A stretch of DNA of 64,000 nt from Tardiphaga sp. vice304 (GCF_007018905.1 NZ_CP041402.1:1104001-1168000); one strand, 5' to 3'; positions 17,288 to 26,850 are shown, numbered from the stretch's first letter. Program-made: numbers and translations. The notes: generated by a model not told the origin, from the letters alone.

Positions 17288-19975
17288 TCAGGCTTCTGCG
17301 ATCGGCGCCGCGGGCGGCACCATGCGCCGGCTGAACAGGATGCGCTGGTATAGCCAGCCGATCGCCACCAGCACCAGGCCGAGGCACATGAAGGACAGCG
17401 CGCGGTACACGCCGGTCAGCACCGACATGTCGACCAGGAACGCCTTCACGATGGTGAGCGCGATGACGATGGCGGAGGCCAGCCGTGCGCGCTGCGAATT
17501 GAACATCACGCCGACGCCCAAAAGCACCACGCCGAAGGCGAGCCACGCCAGTGAATAGGTGTATTGCTCCGCATCCGAGGTGATGCCGCGGCTCAGCACC
17601 GGGCCGTGATAGAAGCGCCGCACCTGCAGCGACACATAGGCCAGCGCCAGTACCAGCGCGAAACCGGCGATGGTGTTGGCCCATTTCGCCACGCGCCGTC
17701 CGGCGACCGCATAGGACAGCAGCAGCGCCAGCACCGCGGGGATCGCGTAGCCGAGCAGCAGCTCGTTGAAGACGAGACCACCGACGTCGTGCGTCCGTAG
17801 CATCGGGTTTTCCCACAGCAGCAGGCCGCCGACCGTGGCGGCGCCGGCAAAGAGCGTCAGCAGCAAAGCGCTGACATTGTGCACGATGCTGCCGGTGCGA
17901 ATGCGCAGCCGCTCCAGCCCGATCGCCATCGCCAGCGCGACGCAGACCTGCAGGCCGACTTCGACGAGGCCCGCGGTGTCGCGGTAGATGTCGCCGCCAT
18001 GGATGAAGTGGCGGATCTGCAGGAACGCCAGCAGCACCGTGAACAGGATCGCGGCGGATTCCACCATCCGCAGCGGCGCGTCGTCGCCACGCCGGCGCAA
18101 GAGAATGCTGGCGCCCCAGAACGACAGCGCGGGCACGCCGTAGCCCCACAGCAGCCAGTTGAAGATCGGCGTGGTGCCCACGAGGTCGCCGACCACGCGC
18201 GGCTCCCACGCCATCCGCGCCACCAGGGTGGCGGCGAGGATCGCGGCCAGCCAGCGCAGGAACGGGATCGGCCGTTGCATCGAGATCCACGCGGTGCCCC
18301 AGGCCATCAGCGACAGCGCGATGGTCAGCCAGCCCTTCTCCAGCGCGAAGGTCAGCGCCAGCGCCAGCGCGCCGAGCGTGCCGGTGGCGAACAGCGCCGT
18401 GGCGATCGCGAGGCCGGGACGGGTTTCGCGCTTGCTCAGCATTTCGGTGGCGGCGGCAAAGGCTGCCGCGATCAGCACCGCGAGGATCGCGAACGGAATC
18501 GAGCGATCGAGATGCGCGATCCGGGCATAGAGCGCGATCAGCAGCGCCAGCGGCACGAAGGTCGCCGCACCCGCCCAGATCACGGGAATGATCGCGGCTA
18601 CCGAGCGGCCCTGCGCGAGGAAGCCGAGAAGGCCGAAGCCGGCGGCAAAGATCGCCGCACTCACCAGATGCAGCGTGACGGAGCCTTCGATCGGGCTCGC
18701 GCCGATGCCGGCGAGCGGGCCGCCAGGCAGCACCAGCATGTCGGGATTGCCGCTCACCGCCCATTCCAGAAACACCAAAGCGACGAAGCCCGCGGCCACG
18801 CCGACCGCGGCGGTCGCGGCCTGCGCATACCAGGCGACGAACAAAGTGCCCGCGACCAGCAGGCCGAACGTCGTCATCCCGATGTCCGAATGGAAGCTGC
18901 TGAGCGCGACCAGCATGCCGCCGAGCAGATAGGCCGACAGCGCGCCGGACGAGATCGGTTCGATCCGGCCTGCTTCCGCCGGCGGACCGTAGAGGAAGCC
19001 GCATACCACCAGCAGCGACGCCAGCAGGAAGCCGGCGAGCACGTGGAAGGAATTCGGGCCGACATGTTTCAGGCCTTCGTCGAGGCCGGGCAGCGTCCAC
19101 AGGATCGCGAACACGATGGTGGTGAGCGCGAGCCAGCGCCACAGCCGGATCCGCGCCAGCCCGAAGGCTGCACCGGTGACAACCGCGAGGTAGAGATACA
19201 GCGCCCAGAAATCCGGTCTGTCGGACGACACCAGCACCGGCGTGACAAAGGCAGCGGCAACACCGAGGCCGGCCAGCGCCGGGCCATGCAATAGCGCGGC
19301 GGCCATCGTCGCCATCGCCACGATGCCCAGCAGGATGAAGGCGGTCGCGGGCACCAGGAAGTCATACAGCGCATAGGCGGCATAGACGGTGGCGAAGGCC
19401 GTCGCGGTGCCGGCGGCGGTGAGGATCGCCGGGATGTTGGCGATCGGCAGCGGCGCGATGGTGGACAGGCTTTCGTTGCGGCGGCTCCATTCGCCGGCCA
19501 GAAGCAGCGCCAGCGCGAACAGCCCGCCCAGCAGCACGCGCACGCCGGGGCCGAGCAGCCCGGCCTCGATCGAATAGCGCACCATGAAGAAGCCGCCGAG
19601 CGCCAGCGTCAGCCCGCCGACCCACACCACCCAGCGCGTGCCGATCCGCTCCTCGAAGCCGGGACCGGCGGGCGCCGTCGTCGCTGCTGCGGGCATAGAG
19701 GTTGTAGTGGGCTTTGCTGCCGATGCCTGCGGTGCGTCGGGCTGAAGGGTGGGCGCACTGTCGGCCACGCGCGAGGCCGCTGGTACCGCCGCAACTTCCG
19801 GCGCATCCGTCGTGCGGGGCGTCGCAGGCGCGGCACTGATCGGCGCGGCAGCGGCCGCCGCCTCGAACGCATTCAGCCGCGCGTTCAGCACCCGCACTTC
19901 GTTCCGCGCCTTGCGCGCGAACAGGAACGCGACGATGGCGATCAGCGTGGTGATAAAACCGAAGTCGTCGAACAT
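17288..19975 (-). CDS. DUF2339 large polytopic membrane protein
   Basis: An 895-residue protein. It has one N-terminal membrane segment followed by a short coiled coil (NEVRVLNARLNAFEAA). A Pro/Ala/Thr-rich linker spans about residues 40-110, and then come more than 20 hydrophobic segments to the C-terminus. The domain entry motif RIGTRWVVWVGGLTLALGG is characteristic of DUF2339. Function is unknown; envelope stability or transport has been guessed for the family. The ATG at 19975 excludes the palindromic repeat that lies immediately upstream. Confidence 0.87.
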   Translation of the reverse strand: MFDDFGFITTLIAIVAFLFARKARNEVRVLNARLNAFEAAAAAAPISAAPATPRTTDAPEVAAVPAASRVADSAPTLQPDAPQASAAKPTTTSMPAAATTAPAGPGFEERIGTRWVVWVGGLTLALGGFFMVRYSIEAGLLGPGVRVLLGGLFALALLLAGEWSRRNESLSTIAPLPIANIPAILTAAGTATAFATVYAAYALYDFLVPATAFILLGIVAMATMAAALLHGPALAGLGVAAAFVTPVLVSSDRPDFWALYLYLAVVTGAAFGLARIRLWRWLALTTIVFAILWTLPGLDEGLKHVGPNSFHVLAGFLLASLLVVCGFLYGPPAEAGRIEPISSGALSAYLLGGMLVALSSFHSDIGMTTFGLLVAGTLFVAWYAQAATAAVGVAAGFVALVFLEWAVSGNPDMLVLPGGPLAGIGASPIEGSVTLHLVSAAIFAAGFGLLGFLAQGRSVAAIIPVIWAGAATFVPLALLIALYARIAHLDRSIPFAILAVLIAAAFAAATEMLSKRETRPGLAIATALFATGTLGALALALTFALEKGWLTIALSLMAWGTAWISMQRPIPFLRWLAAILAATLVARMAWEPRVVGDLVGTTPIFNWLLWGYGVPALSFWGASILLRRRGDDAPLRMVESAAILFTVLLAFLQIRHFIHGGDIYRDTAGLVEVGLQVCVALAMAIGLERLRIRTGSIVHNVSALLLTLFAGAATVGGLLLWENPMLRTHDVGGLVFNELLLGYAIPAVLALLLSYAVAGRRVAKWANTIAGFALVLALAYVSLQVRRFYHGPVLSRGITSDAEQYTYSLAWLAFGVVLLGVGVMFNSQRARLASAIVIALTIVKAFLVDMSVLTGVYRALSFMCLGLVLVAIGWLYQRILFSRRMVPPAAPIAEA

Positions 19976-19992
19976 CGCAGCAGCTCTCGCTC

Positions 19993-20140
19993 TTTCTTCC
20001 CTCTCCCCTTGTGGGAGAGGGTGGCTTCGCGAAGCGAAGACGGGTGAGGGGGACGGCCCGTCGATCGCGCGCTGCCCCCTCATCCGACGCGGACTTCGTC
20101 CGCGCCACCCTCTCCCACAAGGGGAGAGGGGAAGGAAGAA
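19993..20140. repeat. Long palindromic dispersed repeat
   Basis: The arms CTTCCCTCTCCCCTTGTGGG and CCCACAAGGGGAGAGGGGAA are inverted, with GTGAGGGGG/GCCCCCTCA inside. It is the same family as 12719-12888 and sits between DUF2339 and the phosphatase gene. Confidence 0.8.
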
Positions 20141-20196
20141 ACGCAGATCGCACATCTATGTGCTCGCATCGCCGATATTAGTTCAACCGCCTCGAT

Positions 20197-20703
20197 CTAC
20201 TCCAGATCCAGGCGGAACGGTCGTCCCACCACCGTCATGCTGCCGGGACCCATCTCGTCGAGCGCGCGGACCATGCGGCCGTCGCGGCCGAGCGCCTGGT
20301 CGGCGAGCGTCACCAGCAGCCGGTTCGGCTGCGCGATCGGCGAGGCCGCACGAATTTTTTGCGCGATGTCGCGCTCGTCGCGGCCCGGATTGAGCAGGCA
20401 GGCCGCGGCGAAGGCGCTGGCGGTGGAGCGGCTGATGCCGGCATAGCAATGCACCACCAGCGGCGCGTTGCGGTCCCAGCCGCGGATGAAGTCGAGCACC
20501 TGCGCGATGTGGGTTTCGTTCGGCGCGACGAAGCCTTCGGTGGGCTCCAGGATGTCATCCATCTGCACCCGCAGATGGTTGGCCTCGATGACGGATTCCG
20601 GTCGCACGACCTGCGCGACATTGGCCATCACCGTCAGCACATGGCTGGCGCCGGTGTCCTTCACGGTGGCATGCAGATCGGCGAGCGAGCAGACGTGGAT
20701 CAT
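20197..20703 (-). CDS. Tyrosine/dual-specificity protein phosphatase-like protein
   Basis: A 168-residue protein with the Cys-phosphatase P-loop HCYAGISRST (Cys86, Arg92). The general-acid Asp may lie in the QMDDILEP segment. This compact form matches alphaproteobacterial 'protein-tyrosine-phosphatase' entries of about 170 residues. AGGGAA precedes the ATG at 20703 at 6-base spacing. The substrate, protein or phosphoinositide, is unknown. Confidence 0.83.
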   Translation of the reverse strand: MIHVCSLADLHATVKDTGASHVLTVMANVAQVVRPESVIEANHLRVQMDDILEPTEGFVAPNETHIAQVLDFIRGWDRNAPLVVHCYAGISRSTASAFAAACLLNPGRDERDIAQKIRAASPIAQPNRLLVTLADQALGRDGRMVRALDEMGPGSMTVVGRPFRLDLE

Positions 20704-20764
20704 GGAAATTCCCTGGTTGCAGCGATTATAGGCATGCGGGGATCGCGACGGAAGCGTGGCCTTC

Positions 20765-20864
20765 GTAGCCCGGATGACAATCCGGGGCCGGCCCAGCCCC
20801 ACGAACCCTTTCCCCGGATTTCGTCGTCACGCGCTTCGCCCGCGCCGACTTCATCCGGGCTACA
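20765..20864. repeat. Palindromic dispersed repeat (GTAGCCCGGATG family)
   Basis: It starts GTAGCCCGGATGACAATCCG and ends CATCCGGGCTAC, matching 15679-15783. The TAG stop of the HD-hydrolase gene (20860-20862) is formed by the last bases of the repeat, so the repeat abuts or has replaced that gene's tail. Confidence 0.78.
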
Positions 20865-21474
20865 TCGAGACCGCCTCGAATCGCGCCAGAAACCGCTTCT
20901 CCGCCTTGCCGGCCGTCCACGGCGTCAGAAAATCGGCCTCGGCCTCTTCGCTCAGGCCGGGGTCCTTGCCGAACAATCGCTTCGCTTCGGCTTCCTTGAA
21001 GCCGGCCAGCCGCGTTGCTTCGAGATAGGCCGCGCCCCTATCGGCGGCCTTGATCTGTTTGGTGATCGTCTCCGCCAGCACCGGCGGCAGGCCGAAGCGG
21101 GTGTGGATGGCGGCGAGCAGGCGGTGCTCGACCACCTTGTAGGCGCCGCCGATCACCGCCTTGAACGGCGAGATCATGTCGCCGATCACATATTCCGGCG
21201 CGTCGTGCAGCAAGGCCGCCAGCCGCACGCGATCGTCCGCGCGCGGCACCTGAAGCCGCAGCACGGCCTCGACCAGCAGCGTGTGCTGCGCCACCGAAAA
21301 GATGTTCGGCCCATGGGTCTGTCCGTTCCAGCGCGCGACGCGCGCCAGCCCATGCGCGATGTCGGCTACCTCGACGTCGAGCGGCGAGGGATCGAGCAGA
21401 TCGAGCCGTCGCCCCGACAGCATGCGCTGCCAGGCGCGGGTTTCGACGTCCGTAGAGAATTTCGATTTGGCCAT
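20860..21474 (-). CDS. HD-domain phosphohydrolase (YfbR-like)
   Basis: A 204-residue HD-superfamily protein. Metal-binding residues are seen in SVAQHTLLVE and ALLHDAPEYVIGDM (His90-Asp91), with ISPFK following as in YfbR 5'-deoxynucleotidases. The likely role is dephosphorylation of (deoxy)nucleoside monophosphates. Its ATG overlaps the stop of the tag gene as TAATG, so it is translationally coupled downstream of tag. Confidence 0.83.
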   Translation of the reverse strand: MAKSKFSTDVETRAWQRMLSGRRLDLLDPSPLDVEVADIAHGLARVARWNGQTHGPNIFSVAQHTLLVEAVLRLQVPRADDRVRLAALLHDAPEYVIGDMISPFKAVIGGAYKVVEHRLLAAIHTRFGLPPVLAETITKQIKAADRGAAYLEATRLAGFKEAEAKRLFGKDPGLSEEAEADFLTPWTAGKAEKRFLARFEAVSM

Positions 21475-22130
21475 TACTTCACTTTGAGGCGCGGTTCTTT
21501 TGGGGGCGTCGCTTTGAGTCTCGGCGCGCGCTGTTGGCCGATGCACAACTCATGGCAGAAGCACGACGCCAGATGGTCGTTGACCAGGCCGGTCGCTTCC
21601 ATGAAGGCATAGACGATGGTCGGGCCGACGAATTTGAAGCCGCGCGCCTGCAGGTCCTTGGAAATCTTCACCGACAGCGGCGTCGAGGTCGGTACGTTGC
21701 CGTGGGTCTTGAATTTGTTGACGATCGGCCGGCCATCGACGAAGTCCCAGAGATACTTCGAAAAGCCGGCGCCTTCCTCCATGATCTTCAGATAGGATTT
21801 TGCGCTGTTGATGGCGCCCTCGATCTTGGCGCGGTTGCGCACGATGCCGGCGTCCTGCATCAGCGCATGCACTCTTTTCTCGTTGTAGCGCGCGATCTTC
21901 TCAGGCTGGAAATCGTCGAACGCGGCGCGAAAATTGTCGCGCTTGCGCAGGATGGTGATCCACGAAAGCCCCGCCTGGAAACCGTCGAGAATCAGCTTTT
22001 CGTACAGCGCGCGGTCGTCATATTCCGGCACGCCCCATTCGGTGTCGTGATAGGCGACGTAGAACGGATCCTCGCCCGGCCACGGACAGCGCTTCTTGCC
22101 GTCGGCATGCAGGCGCGCCGGCTTGCTCAT
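21474..22130 (-). CDS. tag: DNA-3-methyladenine glycosylase I
   Basis: A 218-residue base-excision repair enzyme removing 3-methyladenine. Family signatures are RCPWPGEDPFYVAYHDTEWG at the N-terminus (first zinc ligands), FQAGLSWITILRKR, GIVRNRAKI and the C-terminal HLASCFCH zinc ligands. The ATG at 22130 overlaps the ygfZ stop by 4 bases and its own stop overlaps the HD gene's start, giving a tight ygfZ-tag-HD operon. Confidence 0.94.
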   Translation of the reverse strand: MSKPARLHADGKKRCPWPGEDPFYVAYHDTEWGVPEYDDRALYEKLILDGFQAGLSWITILRKRDNFRAAFDDFQPEKIARYNEKRVHALMQDAGIVRNRAKIEGAINSAKSYLKIMEEGAGFSKYLWDFVDGRPIVNKFKTHGNVPTSTPLSVKISKDLQARGFKFVGPTIVYAFMEATGLVNDHLASCFCHELCIGQQRAPRLKATPPKEPRLKVK

Positions 22131-23011
22131 GCAATCGTCTTCTTCGGCGCCAGCGCGCGAACGGCGTCGGGATCGGCAAAATGGATCGGCACGCCACCGG
22201 CGAGGAATGCTGCATCCGCATCCAGCGCATCGCTGGCGCGGTCGGTGCGGATCAAGGCCAGGCCACGGCCGTCGGCCGACGAACCCATGGTGCCGATCGG
22301 CTTGTCGGCGGCGCGGATCTCCGCGCCCGCTGCGGGCGCGTCGCCGTCCAGCACCACGCCGACGATGCGCGTGCGCGCCGTACCGCGGTGCTGCATGCGC
22401 GACACCACTTCCTGGCCGACATAGCACCCCTTGTCGAAATCGACGCCATGGAGCCGGTCCATATTGCTCTCATGCGGAAACGCGTCGCCATAGGCGAAGT
22501 CGACGCCGCCGCGCGGCACGCCTGTCGCGATGCGATGCGCCTCATAGGCGGCTTCGTCGACAAGGTCGGCGCCGATCACCGTAGCGGTCTTGGCGGCAAG
22601 TTCGGCGGGGATCAGAATGCGGTAACCGAGCGCGGCGTTGCGCGGATCTGGATAGGTCAGGTCCGGCTTCATCGCGGGCTCGCCGTCCCATACCGCGAGC
22701 ACGCCGAGCGCATCGCTGAGATTGTCGACCGTGACCTTGGCGCGCAGTTTGTAGAAGCCGAGCTTGGTCGCGAGCGGTGCGGCCAGTTCACGCGGCAGTT
22801 CGATCAAGAGCCCGCCGCCATGGCCGGCGGAGGCTTCGGTGACCAGGAAGTCGGTGATGATCTTGCCCTGCGGCGTCAGCAACGCGCCGAATCGCGCGAT
22901 GCCGGGGGCGACGACCTCGATCTCCGACGTGACGAGATTGTTGAGAAAGCCGCGCACATCCATGCCGGACAGTTTGATCACGCCGCGGTCGGTGAGAAAC
23001 GCTGCCTTCAT
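22127..23011 (-). CDS. ygfZ: YgfZ/GcvT-domain folate-binding protein
   Basis: A 294-residue member of the YgfZ family, which uses tetrahydrofolate to support Fe-S cluster maintenance. The diagnostic motif is DKGCYVGQEVVSR, with its conserved cysteine. The N-terminal GcvT-like fold begins KAAFLTDRGVIKLSG. I chose the ATG at 23011; a TTG at 23023 is in frame. It is the first gene of the operon with tag and the HD hydrolase. Confidence 0.9.
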   Translation of the reverse strand: MKAAFLTDRGVIKLSGMDVRGFLNNLVTSEIEVVAPGIARFGALLTPQGKIITDFLVTEASAGHGGGLLIELPRELAAPLATKLGFYKLRAKVTVDNLSDALGVLAVWDGEPAMKPDLTYPDPRNAALGYRILIPAELAAKTATVIGADLVDEAAYEAHRIATGVPRGGVDFAYGDAFPHESNMDRLHGVDFDKGCYVGQEVVSRMQHRGTARTRIVGVVLDGDAPAAGAEIRAADKPIGTMGSSADGRGLALIRTDRASDALDADAAFLAGGVPIHFADPDAVRALAPKKTIA

Positions 23012-23109
23012 GGGAATACTCAAAGCTCGGGTGGCCGTGCGGGGCTGAATACCAAAGCTATGCCGCGAGGCGGCCGGTCACAAGGGCTGGAGAAGCGCAC
23101 CGGCCTATC

Positions 23110-23235
23110 CCCGTCATCGCGAGGTCAAGGAAAGCCGTTGGCTTTCCCCTTAGCGAAGCGACGCGGCAATCCAGATGGCCGCAAACTCGGCAAGAACTGG
23201 ATTGCTTCGTCGCAAGAGCTCCTCGCAATGACGGC
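23110..23235. repeat. Palindromic dispersed repeat (CCGTCATCGCGAG family)
   Basis: The left end CCGTCATCGCGAGG mirrors the right end CCTCGCAATGACGG. Inside, GGCAATCCAG and CTGGATTGCTTCG are inverted copies. This layout is frequent in Bradyrhizobium intergenic DNA. Confidence 0.75.
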
Positions 23236-23270
23236 TGAAAGGCCGGAGCCCAAAAAGCCGAGCGAACCGC

Positions 23271-23537
23271 CTACTGCCTCGCCAGCGCCAGCGAAAATTC
23301 GCCGTTGCGGACGCGGCCGGGCAGGCCTTCGACGAACTTTGCCACGGCGTCTTCGCCATAGGTGCCGACCAGTTCGGCAAAGGCGGCGAACAGGCTGGCC
23401 TGCGCCAGGCAATCGCCATCGACGCCGTCGTGCCGCGCTTCCGCCCAGGCCTCGTTGAGATAGCCCAGCGCCGCCTGCTTCTGATCCTGGTCTGACAGGG
23501 TATCGTGCGCGGTATCGTAGGCGGCAGACTGGCTCAT
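23271..23537 (-). CDS. Small conserved hypothetical protein
   Basis: An 88-residue acidic protein (MSQSAAYDTAHDTLSDQDQK...) rich in Ala and Glu, with a predicted helical body and the ending VRNGEFSLALARQ. I do not recognise a domain; it resembles small cytosolic proteins kept across Bradyrhizobium. It lies alone between two palindromic repeats. Confidence 0.6.
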   Translation of the reverse strand: MSQSAAYDTAHDTLSDQDQKQAALGYLNEAWAEARHDGVDGDCLAQASLFAAFAELVGTYGEDAVAKFVEGLPGRVRNGEFSLALARQ

Positions 23538-23734
23538 GAAATTCCCCAACAATTTCTTCGACGACGCCCCGAATCGGAGCGCGTTCCTTCAAATCGAATC
23601 AAGATTTAGCACGCGGGAATGGCCCCGCAGGGCCGATCTCCGGCACATCTTTAAAAAGGGTTAACGGCGAACATGGGCGGTGTAGAAAGCTTCGGGGGAA
23701 CGGCACTTTAGCGCTGATTTACCCGGTGGCATCC

Positions 23735-23805
23735 GTTCCCCGGACGCGGTGCACTGCGCCGCCATCTGCGGAGCGGCACTTCGTGCCGCACCGCGTCCGG
23801 GAAAC
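23735..23805. repeat. Palindromic repeat
   Basis: GTTCCCCGGACGCGGTGCAC and GTGCCGCACCGCGTCCGGGA are inverted arms with a short GC-rich middle. It lies between the hypothetical gene and the GNAT gene. Confidence 0.7.
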
Positions 23806-23849
23806 GACCTCATTTCTATCGATTCGATTGGAGATCGAAACGGCTGCCG

Positions 23850-24296
23850 CTACGGCGTCAGCGGGCGGCCGTCGAGCCATTTGGCGTAGATCACGCGCTT
23901 CTGCTCACCAAAGCCCAGCGATTCATAAAACGCCTGTACCTGCGTGTTATCCGCACGCACCATCAGCTGCAACTTCTCTACGCCACGCTGGCGCAGCCAG
24001 TCTTCCGCAGCCTGCATCGTCGCGCGGCCGTAGCCCTTGTGGCGATGATCCGGGTCGGTAGCGACGTAGTACACCCAGCCGCGATGGCCGTCATGGCCGA
24101 CCATCACCGAGGCCATGACGGCGCTGCCGTCACGCCCGATCAGAATGGTGGAATTGTCGCTTTCGCGCGCGAAGGCGATGTCGCGGGTGGGGTCGTTCCA
24201 CGGCCGTGTCGAGCCGCTGCGCTGCCACAGCGAAATCACGTCGGCAATGTCAGCGTCGGTAATCTCGGCGATGGCGAGACCGGTATCGTCTCTCAT
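23850..24296 (-). CDS. GNAT family N-acetyltransferase
   Basis: A 148-residue acetyltransferase. The acetyl-CoA loop is visible as ATDPDHRHKGYGRATM, followed by the C-terminal AFYESLGFGEQ motif of the YpeA-like subgroup. The substrate is unknown. Its ATG overlaps the stop of the FAD oxidase gene by 4 bases (ATGA), so it is the second gene of that operon. Confidence 0.87.
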   Translation of the reverse strand: MRDDTGLAIAEITDADIADVISLWQRSGSTRPWNDPTRDIAFARESDNSTILIGRDGSAVMASVMVGHDGHRGWVYYVATDPDHRHKGYGRATMQAAEDWLRQRGVEKLQLMVRADNTQVQAFYESLGFGEQKRVIYAKWLDGRPLTP

Positions 24297-25735
24297 GGCG
24301 TAACCGGCAACAGCACCTTGCCGGGATTCATGATGTTCAGCGGATCCAGCATCGCTTTCAGCGAGCGCATCAGTTCGATCGCGACGGGGTCCTTCACCGA
24401 CGGCAGGTCGGCGGCCTTGAGCTGGCCGATGCCGTGCTCGGCGGAGATCGAGCCGCCCATCCGCAGAACCACCTCGAACACCACCGCGTTGACATCGTGC
24501 CAGCGCGCCAGGAATTGCGCGGGGTCGGCGCCGACCGGCTGGGTGATGTTGTAGTGAATGTTGCCGTCGCCGAGATGGCCGAACGGCACCGGCCGCGCGC
24601 CGGGCATCAGTTTGAGCACCGCCGCATTGGCTTCGGCGATGAAAGCGGGCACCGCGGCGACCGGCACCGAGACGTCGTGCTTGATCGAGCCGCCTTCCGG
24701 CTTCTGCGCCGGCGAAATGTCCTCGCGCAGTTTCCAGAACGCCATGCGCTGCGCCAGATTAGCGGCGATCACGGCGTCGTCGACGATGCCGTCCTCCATG
24801 CCGCGCTCAAGAATCTTCTCCAGCGTGCCCTGGCTCTCGTCGCGCGACGACGACAATTCCATCAGCACGTACCAGTCGTGCTTGCTGGAAAGGGGATCGC
24901 GGATGCCGACGCCGTGGCGGACCGAGAAATCCACCGCGATCGCGGCGATCAATTCAAAGCTGGTGAGTTGGCCCGCGGCCTCGCCGCGCGCGATCTCCAG
25001 CAGCTTCAGCGCCGCCTCCGGCGATTGCAGCCCGACAAAGGCGGTCTCAATGCTGCGCGGCTTCGGAAACAGTTTCAGCGTCGCGGCAGTGATGATGCCG
25101 AGCGTGCCTTCGGCGCCGATGAACAGGTTGCGCAGATCGTAGCCGGTATTGTCCTTCTTCAGCTTCGACAGGCCGTTGAGGATGCGGCCATCGGCCAGCA
25201 CCACTTCGAGGCCGAGCGCCATCTCGCGCGCCACGCCGTAGGCGAGAGCCGCGGTGCCGCCGGCATTGCTGGAGAGGTTGCCGCCGATCGTGCAGCTGCC
25301 CTCGGCGCCGAGCGACAGCGGAAACAGCCGGTCGGCCTCCGATGCCCGCGCCTGCGCGTTCTGCAGGATCATGCCGGCATCGACCGTCATGGTGTTCGAC
25401 GAGGTGTCGAGGTCGCGCAATTTGTCCATCCGGCGCAGCGACATCACGACCTCGCCGCCATAGGGCGTCTGGCCGCCGACCAGGCCGGTATTGCCGCCCT
25501 GCGGCACCAAAGCGGTACGCGTCTCGGTGGCGAGCTTGCAGATCGCGGCGACCTCCGCCGTCGAGCCCGGCCGCAGCACCAGCGGCGAGGTGCCGCGGAA
25601 CAGGTTGCGGTCCTCGGTGACGTAGGGGTGCACGTCGGCCTCGGCCGTAATGGCGTATTTGTCGCCGACGATCGCCGCGAAGCGCGCGATGGTCTCGGGC
25701 GACAGCGTGGCCGGCGGCTTGTGAGCGATATTCAT
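24293..25735 (-). CDS. FAD-binding oxidoreductase, GlcD/D-2-hydroxyacid dehydrogenase type
   Basis: A 480-residue VAO-family flavoprotein. The FAD-binding part has PQGGNTGLVGG and LSLGAEGSCTIGGNLSSNAGG. The C-terminal domain has HLGDGNIHYN and SAEHGIGQLK. These are typical of D-lactate, glycolate and D-2-hydroxyglutarate dehydrogenases. AGGGAAG precedes the ATG at 25735. The precise substrate cannot be set from sequence alone. Confidence 0.9.
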   Translation of the reverse strand: MNIAHKPPATLSPETIARFAAIVGDKYAITAEADVHPYVTEDRNLFRGTSPLVLRPGSTAEVAAICKLATETRTALVPQGGNTGLVGGQTPYGGEVVMSLRRMDKLRDLDTSSNTMTVDAGMILQNAQARASEADRLFPLSLGAEGSCTIGGNLSSNAGGTAALAYGVAREMALGLEVVLADGRILNGLSKLKKDNTGYDLRNLFIGAEGTLGIITAATLKLFPKPRSIETAFVGLQSPEAALKLLEIARGEAAGQLTSFELIAAIAVDFSVRHGVGIRDPLSSKHDWYVLMELSSSRDESQGTLEKILERGMEDGIVDDAVIAANLAQRMAFWKLREDISPAQKPEGGSIKHDVSVPVAAVPAFIAEANAAVLKLMPGARPVPFGHLGDGNIHYNITQPVGADPAQFLARWHDVNAVVFEVVLRMGGSISAEHGIGQLKAADLPSVKDPVAIELMRSLKAMLDPLNIMNPGKVLLPVTP

Positions 25736-25769
25736 CGGGCTTCCCTGCGCTTGTCTTATTGCTCTTGCT

Positions 25770-26753
25770 TCAGGCCGCGGCGCGCCGCAGCCGGTCATTG
25801 ATGGCTTCGCCAAGCCCGTGCCCCGGCACCGGCATCACCGCGATTCCCGCAGCACCAGAAGTGTCGAGCGCGCGAAGATAGCCGAAAAGTCTTGTCGCGG
25901 CTTCCGTGAGGTCGCCGCTCTCCGACAAATTCATCACGGCGACGGCTTTATCAAGTCCCGGCAAGGCAGCGGGACCGAATGCCAGCAATGCTTCCCCGGG
26001 GCGGACGTCGGTCGCCTGCAGCCGCACCCGGGCGCGGGGCGCATAATGCGAGGCCAGCATGCCCGGTGCCAGCGGATGCGGGCTGTCGGTATCCTCCAGT
26101 TCCTGCGGCGCCAGCAGCGCGCGGCCGAGCAGCCGCTCGATCGCCTCGCGCGGCAGCCCGCCGGCCCGCAACAGCATGGGCTCGTCAAAACAGCCGATGA
26201 TCGTCGATTCGACGCCGACCTCGACCGGCCCGCCATCGAGGATCAGGTCGACGCGGCCGTCGAGATCGGCCAGCACATGGGCGGCGGTGGTCGGGGAGAC
26301 GTGGCCGGAGCGGTTGGCGGACGGCGCAACCACAGCGCCGCCGAAGGCCTGCAGCAGGGCGCGTGCCACGTTATGGGACGGTATACGGACCGCGACGGTG
26401 TCGAGCCCGGCGGTGGCCAGATCCGCCACCGGGCAATTTTGCGCCTTCGGCAGGACCAGGGTCAGCGGCCCCGGCCAGAAAGCCTGCGCCAAAGCGCGCG
26501 CCTGCGAATCGAAGCGGGCGATCGCTTCCGCCGCTTTGAGGTCGCCGACATGGGCGATCAGCGGGTTGAACGCCGGCCGGCCCTTGGCCTGATACAGCCG
26601 GGCGATCGCCGCAGGATTGGCCGCGTCGGCGCCGAGCCCGTAGACGGTTTCGGTCGGAAACCCCACCAGCCCGCCCTCGCGCAGGCAGCGCGCCGCCGCC
26701 GCCACGGCATCAGCGCCGGCGGTCAGGAGGCGGGTGGAGAGGCCGAGCGGCAT
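25770..26753 (-). CDS. tsaC: L-threonylcarbamoyladenylate synthase (Sua5 type)
   Basis: A 327-residue protein that makes threonylcarbamoyl-AMP for the t6A modification at position 37 of ANN-decoding tRNAs. The YrdC domain fills residues about 10-200, with GGLVGFPTETVYGLG, KGRPAFNPLI and APSANRSGHVSPT. A separate C-terminal Sua5 domain of about 110 residues follows (PGMLASHYAPRA). The extra domain makes this the Sua5 form rather than the short TsaC form. Confidence 0.92.
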   Translation of the reverse strand: MPLGLSTRLLTAGADAVAAAARCLREGGLVGFPTETVYGLGADAANPAAIARLYQAKGRPAFNPLIAHVGDLKAAEAIARFDSQARALAQAFWPGPLTLVLPKAQNCPVADLATAGLDTVAVRIPSHNVARALLQAFGGAVVAPSANRSGHVSPTTAAHVLADLDGRVDLILDGGPVEVGVESTIIGCFDEPMLLRAGGLPREAIERLLGRALLAPQELEDTDSPHPLAPGMLASHYAPRARVRLQATDVRPGEALLAFGPAALPGLDKAVAVMNLSESGDLTEAATRLFGYLRALDTSGAAGIAVMPVPGHGLGEAINDRLRRAAA

Positions 26754-26850
26754 CGAAGCGGTCCTTGCGGGGGGCGTCAGTTCTTTTCCGAGGTTCTTGT
26801 ACCGGGGTTCTTGCGGTATGCGAAACCCAAGGTTATAAGCCAGCCATTGT

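Noticed and set aside
17217..19142. 641-residue open frame on the minus strand
   Set aside because: It is a GC-rich shadow of the DUF2339 gene: Arg/Ala-rich, no motifs, same strand in another frame.
24434..25801. 455-residue open frame antisense to the FAD oxidase
   Set aside because: Antisense shadow; the FAD oxidase has full family motifs.
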